64,000 nucleotides of DNA from Nemertoderma westbladi (Eukaryota > Xenacoelomorpha > Nemertodermatida > Nemertodermatidae). Made by a program: the position numbers and the translations under genes. Within the stretch, counting starts at the first letter, position 1, and the number at the start of each line of letters is the position of its first letter. Below the pieces are notes generated by a model. The model did not search any database. It was given only the letters and a program-made list of their open reading frames with translations, and was not told the DNA's origin. Below, piece after piece: positions 32,260-42,166 of the stretch. The stretch covers positions 17,366-81,365 of the forward strand of contig JAUCBJ010001234.1 of NCBI GenBank assembly GCA_032718475.1. Direction: 5' to 3'.

Positions 32260-32850
32260 GTAAGTCTGCTCAGATTGTTCAGATAATTGTAGGCCGGACT
32301 GTTGTCAGATTGTTGTTGGGTTTGGAGAGATTACGGCGTGTGTGGAGTTTGTCCGATAGAGTGCCAGTTAGTAAGTTGGGGCAGCCATTGCTGTAAGGTC
32401 AATCCCCTCTTAAAGAATAAGTCGTACTACCGTGTTAGAACGCATACTAACTAACAATTTTGGAATCTGCACATACTGTAGTTTATTTAGGCTTGACAGT
32501 ATTCTGCCAGCGTTTTGGCTTGTGTTTGTTTGTGTGGTCTGTTCAGATACCGTAATAGTTATTACTCAGATATTTTGTAGGCTGGATTGTTGTCTAGCTA
32601 TTATTAGGTCTGAAGAGATTGCTGCTTGTGTAGAGTTTGTCTGATAAAGTGCCAGTTAGTAAGTTGGGGCAGTCATAACTGTAAGGTCAATCCCCTCTTA
32701 AAGAATAACCCGTACTACCGTGTTAGAACGCATACTAACTAACCGTTTTGGAATCTGCACATACAGTAGTTTATTTAGGCTTGGTGGTAGTCTGCCAGCG
32801 TTTGGTTTGTATTTTGTTTGAGTATCCTGTACGGGTAGCGTAATATTTAT
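32260..32850 (+). repeat. 288-bp tandem duplication in the leader
   Basis: GTGCCAGTTAGTAAGTTGGG occurs at 32361 and 32649, and flanking sequence matches on both sides (GGTCAATCCCCTCTTAAAGA, GTGTTAGAACGCATACTAAC, TTGTTGTCTAG-like blocks). A partial third copy follows near 32830-32870. Divergence between copies shows the duplication is older than the LTR pair. Confidence 0.9.
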
Positions 32851-33794
32851 TATTCAGAGTTTATGCGATTATTCGCAACATTCATGTCCCCAAGTTTATT
32901 CCTACAGTAATTGTGTTTGTTACACATACCGTTATAGTTAAATTAACCCCGGTACTACACGGGCTGCTTGGCGTAGGACAAGACTGGTGACTTTGTGCTC
33001 TGGTCACTCCAGCAGATGCCGTGGTTCTTTTAACTGTTCAAGTATATTTAACTACTGATTATTTGTTGTACCAGTACTTGTACCTAATTTAGGGTTTAGT
33101 GTACAGTGCTTTCCGAAAGTAATTAGTGTGTAGGCAATTATATTTGTGTTGTAAAGTGGTTAATAGGCACGCTGGATCTGGTAGTCCGCGGTAATTAACT
33201 TCCAGGTAGGAACACTCCGTGATACATAACGTAGTACCTATAGCGATACGGCTATAGGTCGTCAGGCGGTGGTATTTTCCTATCTGGACAGCGCAGTGTA
33301 TTTACTACTACTTATTATTTTCAAATACCGTAGTACCCTGTCCGTTGTAATAACCAGAATTCTAACCCTTTGTTAGACTGGTTTGTAGACTTCTTGTAAA
33401 ATTACCCTAAAAATTCGTACGTAATAATTTTTGTTGTGTTTAACTAGAGATTTAATCTCACCCGTATCGTAAGTAATTTGTAGTATTAAGTAACTTAGGT
33501 AAATTAGAAATATCAGTTTTAGTGTCAAATAAATAGCACTTCACTGAGAGCGCACAGCTTCTGTGTAGTGACCCCCAGAAATAATAACATTTATTTCAAA
33601 TATTGACAAAACCCATTTTAAACGGGTATATATCTATTATAAATCAATTCAAACGATTTATAAATAGTAGGCCTGCCATACAACAACTAGGTCTAAAATT
33701 CAGTTGGACTACTGCTTAAATAACGGTAATAAAGTAAGTTAAAGTAACCAAGTAACCCTAAATATTCAGAAAATCAATTATTCTAAAATAATTG

Positions 33795-34045
33795 ACATAC
33801 CGGTATTTATCATAGGCTTATTATATTTATTTCTATAAATTTGAGCTGAAATCATACCGGTATTCTGTAATAATTCTAGTTCATAATTATACTTATATAT
33901 ACTATAAGTGTAAGCTGTATACCGGTATTCACGATAGGCCTATTATATATTTATATATATTTGTGCTAAAATTATATACCGGTACTCTGTGACAAACCTA
34001 GTTTACAATACTTATATATATATTATAAGCGCATACTGGTATTCT
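33795..34045 (+). repeat. 121-bp tandem duplication before the gag-pol start
   Basis: TACCGGTATT-containing units begin near 33798 and 33918, each followed by ATAGGC(C)TATTATAT, TTTGTGCT/TTGAGCT, a second TACCGGTA and ACTTATATATA. The array ends about 100 bp before the ATG at 34149. Confidence 0.75.
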
Positions 34046-34148
34046 AATACTGTAATAAATTACCGGTACTAGGCCAACGGTCATACTGAATTACTAGACT
34101 TGCTTTAACTGTAACTATAGCAGTAGGCATTCAACTGTATAGCTAAAC

Positions 34149-37100
34149 ATGTCTGACACTCAGCAAACCCTGTCAGACAGCCTAATCGATACAACCATCT
34201 GTGACACAGATAGGAGTGTTGAGCGATTAAGAAAGGAGTTCAGCTCACCTCCTACTGAAAGAAAAGTCATCCCTCCAGTAGTGATATCGGACCCTAAGCT
34301 AATCCAACACCGTAGGTCCATCATCGGCACTCGGGCTCAAGTCAAACGGAACCAGGAAGCAGCTGTCCCACAGCAGCAACAGCCTAGTCAAGAAACTTGT
34401 TCCCAGCGATCAGATAGCTCCAGTAGTTCGGATACTGTCGAACTGACCCCCGAACGTGGATTGCAGATGACAGCTAAAGCTTACTCGGACCCCCTTCTCA
34501 CCCTTCCTGCCGCAGTGCTAACAACTATATTGATTGCGGTGGAAGAACATCAAGCAGATTGGGTGAGAAATAAGCGAGCGACCCAAGATAATTATGCGGG
34601 ATACGCCAGGGAAGAATTGATGTCTATTGTCGAGTCACAATGGAACTTTCCCGGACCCGGACTCCCGTTGGATCTGTCCGAGGCTACTTGGGAAGATATA
34701 CACAGGATGGGAGTGGCTAAAGATACGATGGATCCAGCTGTTTGGAAGAGGTCGGCAGCAGGATATGTGCAGGGATTCTTCGGCTCCTTAGAGAGATTAG
34801 AAGAACAACTGTTTCGACAACCACAAGGACCTCAAGAGCAGGAAGAACTGCTATATCAAGTACGCGAAAGAACCCTACGCATTCGACTAATCCTATCAGC
34901 TTTTGAGGAAACTTCCAAAAGAAGACAGGACACGTCACTGCAGGTTGCTGTCAAAACTTGGTTCCAGCGGATAGGTCTCCAAATCCAAGAAACAGACCAG
35001 TGGAAATCCCAGCTGTCTGAGAGACTAACTTATGAAGAACCAACCGATGCCACCCTTTCTCAAGTGGAAGGCGAAGAGACCTCAGAGAAACCACGAGCGA
35101 GAGACGCCATAGACATTTACCTGTCCGACTATCAGCGATTCCTAGGAGACGAAGAATTGAGGAGACGGCTGTCTGGACTTTCCCCCAATAGTGAAGGAAC
35201 CCAGCGTGTGTTAGATTCAATCGATGCTGAAATGTTAGCTGCTAACCAAGCAGAATTTGATGAAAAACTCCGCCTCGCTAGAGTCCAAGAAGAAAAAGTA
35301 AAGAAAAGACGGATAGAGGAACAAAAGGCGGCGGCTACGGCAGAAGCAGAAGTAGAAAGAAAAGCAGCGGCGGCAGAAGCAAAGGCGGAAAGAGCAGTGG
35401 CAGAAGCAGAACGGAGAGCATTTGAGCAGACTACCCAACTGGAGTTGGACAATCTGCAAGAGACGCAAGACAACATAAATAAACAGTTAACTGCTAGTCA
35501 CATGCAGATGATGAGAAAATCTACTCCCAAACGCCAGGGATACACATCCTCGGAAGAAAGTGAAACCACCGATCCTGAAGGCGGAGGAAATAGATCTCGT
35601 CTAAGCAGGCGTAGAAAAACATCTCATCGTCACAAATTGCCTGATTTGCCCCCAGCTGTTAGAAGACAACTAGCAAGCACAGACTTAGCGAGTACGGAAC
35701 CCACATACCAAACTATTCAGGTCAAAAGACTCCCTACAATAGTTGATGAGCCTGAAATAATTAGGCCTGTCGTTTCCAAAGTCACACCTGTGCTAGAGAC
35801 CCCTGTATTTCCAGAGCTTAACTCTAAGTTCCCTTTACACAGTACTACACCGCCTGTACCCGGTAGAACAGTCCATGAGAATATCCCTATCCTGGAAGCT
35901 GAGAGAGACATCAAAGATTTGTCTCCCGTCGTCCCACGTCAGCCCGCTACAATGTTGGCGACTCCCGCTTCGGCGGTCGAGTGGGTAGAGGAGGGACGGC
36001 GGGGGATGAATCTCCTGCTCGGACAGATGCAGGAGACTGTCCACCAGCTTAAGGGAACAGTAAGGGAAGGTAGAGCAGAGTTGCAAGAAGTGCAGCAAAG
36101 TATCGCGCTAGAACGCGACAAATTAGTCAATATCCAAAAGGGGATACCAATACCCCCTGTAAAATTGTGTCAACCTGTTAGGTCTGAAGTATTACATGCG
36201 CAAGGTGTGGAGCCTACACGCATCTATACTGCTAGTGAAGTAGAAACTCCTATAGCAAACCCTATTAAGGGTGATTATAGACCTGTTATTAATGATATTC
36301 CCTATAGACCTGATACTGATCCGAGAAATTTATATACCGATAATTCGATATTAAATAACACGATGGCCCAAGAAAGCTTTACGCGGCAGATGGCTAGAAC
36401 AGAAGCCCGCCAAGCGGTCAAAGTGGGAGAGATCGTCAAATTCAATGGAGATGAGATGAAATGGTTACCTTTCAACGAATATTACAAAGACAGCATACAG
36501 AACTCTGTGCTATCTAACGGAGAGAAACTTAGGTTCCTCATCAAGTGCTTGGAAGGACCTCCCAAGTTAATGGCGTTAAAGTTTATTGGACATCCAGAAG
36601 GATTAAGACAAGTATGGGATACATTAAACATCAGGTATGGTAATAAGGATAACATAGCTAAGTATTTGTATGCAAAATTAGTAGCCCCCCGACACTTCCT
36701 TAGTAGCGGGATTATAGAGTTTTCCGATGAAATTCAGGAGATCTGTAGACAATTGGACTGGTTGGGTAAGTCTTATGAATATCAGAGTTCAATGGTTATT
36801 GGAGCCGTAGTCTCTACTTTACCAAAAGGTGGAGTATGTACACGCTGGGACAAGAAAGTGTTGTACATGAATGAACAACAACGACGAAGTCCTACCATGG
36901 CTGATCTCATGTCCTTCTTAGATGGTGAGGTAAAACTACAACTCATCAAGCAGTCCAGAGAGAAAACATCGGAAAATAAGGTAAGTGAGAAACCCGCTTC
37001 TAGGAGAAGAATAACACCGGTGTGTTACACTGACGACGGCGAAAGCCAAGTTTCTCAAGAAGAGGACAGCGGGAAAGATACTGAGCGATCTTACTACGTC

Positions 37101-40100
37101 GAAAAAACCTCAAAAGATGTAAGTAAATACAAGGCTCGAAACAACGATAGGAGAGAACAGGTTGCTAAGACCCCTCCTCAGTCTCCTAACAGAATGCACC
37201 GAAGAAAACCCGAAGAAAGAACGAGAGTGCATCAAGTTACCCAAGGTAAAGTGAGTAACATAAAACCTAACTGTGCGCTGTGCGACAGGACCCACCGTTT
37301 GAGTACGTGTGCTGAATTTCTAAAGAAATCCCTTGTAGACAGACGTGCAGTTGTGTGGGACAAGCGGTTATGCTATAATTGCCTCAGACCAGGACACCAA
37401 CGGCGAACCTGTTACTCCGACATAAAGTGTGCAAAGTGTGGCGCGAAACATCACATCTTGTTACACAGTGAGTTTGAACGAGACAAACAGAGTCAGGTAA
37501 GTGAGCCCGAACTACATGTCCAATTCAGTGATGTAAATGACACTGATCAGGAGTCTGAGATGGAAGGATTCTATACTGACGAATTCTCCAACGCCAACGA
37601 ATCCTGTTATCTAATCAATACCGCAGTGTATCGAGCACTTACTTATGAAAAGGTCACCAATGATGAGTTTCCCCCAACTACTTTTGCCAAACAACCCTCT
37701 TGGAAAGCTCCAACCTCCAACGTAGGAATCAGAGAATTTCCTGTGGTGCAGGTAAGAGTTCATGGTCTTAATAAAAGTTACATAGTGAACGCCCTCCTTG
37801 ACTCTGGCAGCACAGGAACATTCATCGATCAAGAATTAGCCGAGGATATCTTTGCTGGACAACCCAAATTCCGGACTAAATTGAATATGTCAGGAATTAT
37901 GCAGGTTTGGAAATCTACCTTAACGGCAGATTACTATGTAGGTGTGTTGTCCACCCCCCAGGATAAGTTAGGAACACAAGGTATAAGGTCGGTAAAAATG
38001 GTGGCTATAAAGAACTTCGCTACTACTCAAGCAGACCTTTATAATTGGGACGAGGATGAGAGCATCCAACATCTTGAGATACCTCGATTCCAGACAGATT
38101 ATCCTGGAGTGCAAATCCTCATCGGCCAGAACGCGCATGAGGCGCTCGAAACATTGGAGAAACGGCCTGCTCAACCACAGCCACTGCAAACCTATGCAGT
38201 AAGAACTAGAGTAGGTTGGTACTTTACTGGCCCTTCCCGCAGGACTCTCGAAGAGAGAATGCCACAAGAACACACATACCAAGTACACGATTGGGAAGTG
38301 GAGAGCAGTGAGGTGGACGAACTAACTGAGGGAACACCATACTCCTCAGATAATGACGACATCTACCAACTCTTCGATGAAGAGAATACAATCGACCTAC
38401 TTACAGAAAACCAAACTTGGAAAAGTCAGGTGAACCTTTGTCAACTGATTCACCCATCGGAACCCATCGCTTACAATGACGAACTAAACGATGAGATAGA
38501 GCGCTACAACGCTAGAACTCGGGACGAACTAGCTGTACGATTCTTTACTCAGGAACTGGTAGAGCCCAATTCATATGATAAGGCTCTATCGATAGAAGAA
38601 GAAAGAGCCAAGCAAATCCAGGAAACAACTACACGTTTTTTAAAGGACCAAGGTAGGTATGAAATCGGCCTACCATTTCGAAAACGAGAACCTAGATTTA
38701 TAAATAACAGACCCTTGGCAGAGAAAAGAATCGCTCAATTATATCGACGCCTTACAGCTAATGCTTCAGCGAAAGAAATGTACCAAACTCAGCTGAAGAA
38801 ATTTATAACAAAGGGATACGCGGAGCGAGTACCGGAAGGAACACCAGTGACTGAGAGAACGTATTACTTAACACATCATTACGTTCCCAAACCCGGTAAA
38901 CCCCATGAAGTCCGAGTCGTATTTGATGGCTCTGCGCTATATATGGGCCAATCCCTCAATTCCGAGTTGTTACCAGGACCCAACTTACTCCAATCTTTGT
39001 TGGGAATACTATTAAGATTAAGACAATATTCCATCGCGTTCGCTTCTGATATAGAAGGAATGTTCTTACAAGTCAAGGCGCTGGATAGAGATAGAGATAG
39101 CCTGAGATTTCTGTGGTGGCCTGAAGGAGACCTCAACCAGAAACCGGTAGAGTACTGGATGACCATCCAGGCTTTTGGGATCATATCAAGCCCTTCCAAT
39201 GCCTGCTCCGTGGTGCGAACCACTGCGAATGACAACCGAGACTCCTTCTCCAAAGAAGTGATAGACAACATAAAACGCAATATATACATGGACGACAATT
39301 TAAGGTCCCTTCCATCAGTAGAAGAAGCCATAGCTGTCGCGAAAGGAACGGTAGAGTGTTTGAAAAGAGGTGGATTTCGACTGACGAAATTCACTAGCAA
39401 CTCCCGTGAGTTTCTGGAAGCCATACCGGTAGAAGATCGCGGAGCAAAAGACCTAGACTTAATAAAGGACGATCTTCCTGAAACCAAGACGCTAGGCTTG
39501 AAGTGGGACACTGAAAGAGACATCCTGTTTTTTCAGTTGAAACAGCGAGATAATCCAGTTCGGACCAAACGGATTTGTTTAAGTATCCTGAGCACTTATT
39601 TCGACCCATTGGGATTTATTAGCCCAGTTATATTGATTGCTCGGAGTTTAGTACAGCAGATGTGGCTTGAAAACCACTCATGGGACAATCCGCTTAAGGG
39701 AGAATTGTTGAAGAAATGGATGAAATGGGAAGATTCTCTACCTGCCATCGAGAACTTTATAATTTCCCGTGCATATTTTGGCCATGTTCTTCCTACGTAT
39801 TCCTATCAACTCCATGTGTTTGGAGACGCCAGCGATATGGGAATAGGTATAGTAGCATATCTGCGAGTCGAAACTCCGGATGGAATCAAGGTCGCCTTGG
39901 TTACCTCTAAGGCATTGATTAACAACAAGATAAAGGTTCCTCGAGCGGAGTTAAAGGCGGCTTTATACGCTACAGCCATCGGCCGGAACATAACGGAACA
40001 AATCGACTATCCACTGGAGAAAACGGTTTATTGGACCGACGCTTTACTCGTGTTGGAGTATCTCACGAAGTCTGTCAGTTTAGCGTTTTTGTTACTAACC

Positions 40101-40106
40101 GAGTAG
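34149..40106 (+). CDS. BEL/Pao Gag-protease-reverse transcriptase-RNase H polyprotein
   Basis: 1985 codons. Residues 1-750 are an unusually long N-terminal region with an Ala/Glu/Arg coiled-coil (about 375-430). A DUF1759-type Gag domain follows (about 760-905). Zinc knuckles lie at about 1041-1106, including a perfect CX2CX4HX4C (CYNCLRPGHQRRTC). The aspartic protease has LLDSGSTGTFID near 1213. The reverse transcriptase spans about 1560-1800, with FASDIEGMFLQV and the catalytic YMDDN near 1712. RNase H begins near 1885 (FGDASDMG, RAELKAAL, YWTDA). The frame ends in RNase H; the remaining homology is in the minus-one frame, in the 40031-42166 ORF. Proteins of this type make particles and copy the RNA genome. 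Confidence 0.95.
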   Translation: MSDTQQTLSDSLIDTTICDTDRSVERLRKEFSSPPTERKVIPPVVISDPKLIQHRRSIIGTRAQVKRNQEAAVPQQQQPSQETCSQRSDSSSSSDTVELTPERGLQMTAKAYSDPLLTLPAAVLTTILIAVEEHQADWVRNKRATQDNYAGYAREELMSIVESQWNFPGPGLPLDLSEATWEDIHRMGVAKDTMDPAVWKRSAAGYVQGFFGSLERLEEQLFRQPQGPQEQEELLYQVRERTLRIRLILSAFEETSKRRQDTSLQVAVKTWFQRIGLQIQETDQWKSQLSERLTYEEPTDATLSQVEGEETSEKPRARDAIDIYLSDYQRFLGDEELRRRLSGLSPNSEGTQRVLDSIDAEMLAANQAEFDEKLRLARVQEEKVKKRRIEEQKAAATAEAEVERKAAAAEAKAERAVAEAERRAFEQTTQLELDNLQETQDNINKQLTASHMQMMRKSTPKRQGYTSSEESETTDPEGGGNRSRLSRRRKTSHRHKLPDLPPAVRRQLASTDLASTEPTYQTIQVKRLPTIVDEPEIIRPVVSKVTPVLETPVFPELNSKFPLHSTTPPVPGRTVHENIPILEAERDIKDLSPVVPRQPATMLATPASAVEWVEEGRRGMNLLLGQMQETVHQLKGTVREGRAELQEVQQSIALERDKLVNIQKGIPIPPVKLCQPVRSEVLHAQGVEPTRIYTASEVETPIANPIKGDYRPVINDIPYRPDTDPRNLYTDNSILNNTMAQESFTRQMARTEARQAVKVGEIVKFNGDEMKWLPFNEYYKDSIQNSVLSNGEKLRFLIKCLEGPPKLMALKFIGHPEGLRQVWDTLNIRYGNKDNIAKYLYAKLVAPRHFLSSGIIEFSDEIQEICRQLDWLGKSYEYQSSMVIGAVVSTLPKGGVCTRWDKKVLYMNEQQRRSPTMADLMSFLDGEVKLQLIKQSREKTSENKVSEKPASRRRITPVCYTDDGESQVSQEEDSGKDTERSYYVEKTSKDVSKYKARNNDRREQVAKTPPQSPNRMHRRKPEERTRVHQVTQGKVSNIKPNCALCDRTHRLSTCAEFLKKSLVDRRAVVWDKRLCYNCLRPGHQRRTCYSDIKCAKCGAKHHILLHSEFERDKQSQVSEPELHVQFSDVNDTDQESEMEGFYTDEFSNANESCYLINTAVYRALTYEKVTNDEFPPTTFAKQPSWKAPTSNVGIREFPVVQVRVHGLNKSYIVNALLDSGSTGTFIDQELAEDIFAGQPKFRTKLNMSGIMQVWKSTLTADYYVGVLSTPQDKLGTQGIRSVKMVAIKNFATTQADLYNWDEDESIQHLEIPRFQTDYPGVQILIGQNAHEALETLEKRPAQPQPLQTYAVRTRVGWYFTGPSRRTLEERMPQEHTYQVHDWEVESSEVDELTEGTPYSSDNDDIYQLFDEENTIDLLTENQTWKSQVNLCQLIHPSEPIAYNDELNDEIERYNARTRDELAVRFFTQELVEPNSYDKALSIEEERAKQIQETTTRFLKDQGRYEIGLPFRKREPRFINNRPLAEKRIAQLYRRLTANASAKEMYQTQLKKFITKGYAERVPEGTPVTERTYYLTHHYVPKPGKPHEVRVVFDGSALYMGQSLNSELLPGPNLLQSLLGILLRLRQYSIAFASDIEGMFLQVKALDRDRDSLRFLWWPEGDLNQKPVEYWMTIQAFGIISSPSNACSVVRTTANDNRDSFSKEVIDNIKRNIYMDDNLRSLPSVEEAIAVAKGTVECLKRGGFRLTKFTSNSREFLEAIPVEDRGAKDLDLIKDDLPETKTLGLKWDTERDILFFQLKQRDNPVRTKRICLSILSTYFDPLGFISPVILIARSLVQQMWLENHSWDNPLKGELLKKWMKWEDSLPAIENFIISRAYFGHVLPTYSYQLHVFGDASDMGIGIVAYLRVETPDGIKVALVTSKALINNKIKVPRAELKAALYATAIGRNITEQIDYPLEKTVYWTDALLVLEYLTKSVSLAFLLLTE

Positions 40107-42166
40107 CTATTATTCTTAGTCGCACAAAGATAGATCAATGGAGACATTGCCCTGGTACGATTAATCCAGCCGATATCGCCTCCAGGGGAGCAACTCCACA
40201 GGAACTGATAGATACCCCAGATTGGTTGGGTGGACCCGACTTCCTGAGCAAGGAAGAGGATGAATGGCCTCCTCACCTTACTACGGCAGAGATTAGACAA
40301 GCCAAGGGAGCGGAGACAGTCAAACCTAAAACCCGGGCGAGTAAATCGAAGTTGTTTAAACCGACTATCGATCTATCTGTATTACATACTTCCGGGAATG
40401 ATGCTTCGGATCCACAATCCCTCAACACAAATAAGTCTGTTGTGGAAATTAGAGATAGAGATTGGAAATCTGGAATACCAGACGTCTCGCAGGGAATCTC
40501 ACCCATGCTGCAGAGAGCAATGCATCATTACAGTTCCTGGAATCGGCTCTGTAAAGCCGTCACATATTTAAGACGATGTTTTCATCATCACTGCTCCAGG
40601 ACGAAGACCATTAATGATCACGCTCCATTGACATCTGCACAAGTTCATGTTATTAAGAATTTACCCAAATATAGGATATCTGATCGTTTTCTAAAAGAGA
40701 AAATTAGTCACCAGGAGTATGAAGAAACAAATAAACAGATACTGAGACTCCTGCAATGCTATGAGGATTCCGAAAAGTACTTCCTGTTGTTGAGAAATCC
40801 ACAGATGCGCTTAAGGGATCGATTCTCGAGCACAATGATAGATGGGTTAATACGTGTTGGAGGAAGACTCACCAACGCGCCCTTATCCTTTGACACCAAA
40901 TTCCCCATACTTATTAGAAATCTTGAAGTACAAATCAAGATGATTGTAGACGTTCACTGTAAACTTTACCATGCTGGTAGAGAACGAATTCTTAGCGAAA
41001 TTCGAACTCGCTATTATTTTGATAAACCCCGTAGAGCTCTGAACCAAGTTCTTAGGAACTGCATACCCTGTAGGAAAGCATTCAGTAGGCCTTTAACACA
41101 GCGAGAGGCAGAATTACCTAGGGAACGAGTAAGCTTCTATGAACCACCTTTTACTAATACTGGTGTAGATTTATTTGGCCCTATTGAAGTATATCGTGCG
41201 AGGACTATAGTCAAGAGATGGTGTGTCATCTTCGTGTGCATGACTTGTAGAGCCATCCATCTCGATATGGTGAACGATCTATCTACTAACAGCTTCGTCT
41301 TAAGTTTACGACGACAGATCGCTCGCTTCGGGACGAGTAATACCATGAGATCGGATAAAGGAACGAACTTCATAGGTGCCAACAACGAGATACAGGCTTA
41401 CGTGAAGGACTGGAATCAAAGACAGGTGGACGACCAGCTAAGGATAACAGCGTCTAGCTGGACCTTCAACGCTGCCGACGCCCCTTGGTGGGGAGGAAGT
41501 TGGGAGAGATTAATTCGAAGTGTCAAAACCGCATTTCACTTTATAGTGCCATGCCGCGCGTATCTCACCGACGAACTTTTGCGGACGTTAATGGAGGAAA
41601 TCGCTGCCTATCTCAACGAGAGACCGCTTATGCCAGTCTCATCGAGTCCCGATTCCCTGGAAGCGCTAACACCCGCGCACTTCCTACTGAAGAAACCCGT
41701 AGCCATGCTCCCACGATCGGAGATTGCCGACGGAGACGAATACTGCCGTCGAACTTGGCAACTTATGCAGTTGCTATCCCGTCGTTTCGCTGACCATTTC
41801 GAGAAACATTATCTGCCCACGCTACAACTTCGAACTAAGTGGTTTGCGCAGCAAGAAAACGTCAGCGCCGGAGATATGGTGCTTATTGTAGATCCAGACC
41901 TCCCACGTAAACGGTGGCAGACAGGTCGTATCATCGAGACACACATTTCAGATGATGGTTTAGTACGCTCAGTAGAACTCATCGTCATGCGGCGTAACTT
42001 CAAGAAACCAGGCATCATCTTTGAGACGCAACAACTCAATCGCCCAGTTGGTCGTTTATGTTTACTGGAAAGAGACAGAGAACTCTCCGGGAACTATGGA
42101 AGGCAAGACACTCTTCCCACGACCACCTCCCTAATTCCTCAAACATCTAGGGACTCCCTAACGTGA
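40031..42166 (+). CDS. BEL/Pao RNase H remainder, integrase and DUF5641-type tail
   Basis: It overlaps the upstream polyprotein and carries on its homology in the minus-one frame, so the listed Met is unlikely to be a real start. QWRHCPGTINPADIASRG is the end of the RNase H region. An HHCC zinc-binding region follows (VHCKLYHAGRERI ... CIPCRK). The integrase core has D in NTGVDLFGP (about residue 378), D in RSDKGTNFIG (about 440) and E in LMEEIAAYLNERP (about 520). A C-terminal DUF5641-like segment (GDMVLIVDPDLPRKRWQTGR) is standard for BEL/Pao. The integrase itself appears intact. The split is either a one-base error or mutation, or less likely programmed frameshifting. Confidence 0.93.
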   Translation: MDRRFTRVGVSHEVCQFSVFVTNRVAIILSRTKIDQWRHCPGTINPADIASRGATPQELIDTPDWLGGPDFLSKEEDEWPPHLTTAEIRQAKGAETVKPKTRASKSKLFKPTIDLSVLHTSGNDASDPQSLNTNKSVVEIRDRDWKSGIPDVSQGISPMLQRAMHHYSSWNRLCKAVTYLRRCFHHHCSRTKTINDHAPLTSAQVHVIKNLPKYRISDRFLKEKISHQEYEETNKQILRLLQCYEDSEKYFLLLRNPQMRLRDRFSSTMIDGLIRVGGRLTNAPLSFDTKFPILIRNLEVQIKMIVDVHCKLYHAGRERILSEIRTRYYFDKPRRALNQVLRNCIPCRKAFSRPLTQREAELPRERVSFYEPPFTNTGVDLFGPIEVYRARTIVKRWCVIFVCMTCRAIHLDMVNDLSTNSFVLSLRRQIARFGTSNTMRSDKGTNFIGANNEIQAYVKDWNQRQVDDQLRITASSWTFNAADAPWWGGSWERLIRSVKTAFHFIVPCRAYLTDELLRTLMEEIAAYLNERPLMPVSSSPDSLEALTPAHFLLKKPVAMLPRSEIADGDEYCRRTWQLMQLLSRRFADHFEKHYLPTLQLRTKWFAQQENVSAGDMVLIVDPDLPRKRWQTGRIIETHISDDGLVRSVELIVMRRNFKKPGIIFETQQLNRPVGRLCLLERDRELSGNYGRQDTLPTTTSLIPQTSRDSLT

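Larger units (their letters stand above)
31916..34148 (+). other. 2.2-kb repeat-rich leader of the BEL/Pao element
   Basis: No long ORF. No standard primer binding site starting TGG is seen directly after the LTR. Contents in order: a 10-bp perfect stem with a 5-base loop (31929-31953), a 38-bp tandem repeat (31981-32105), a 288-bp tandem duplication (about 32260-32850) and a 121-bp tandem duplication (about 33795-34045). Such a leader may serve packaging, dimerisation or translation control. Confidence 0.7.
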
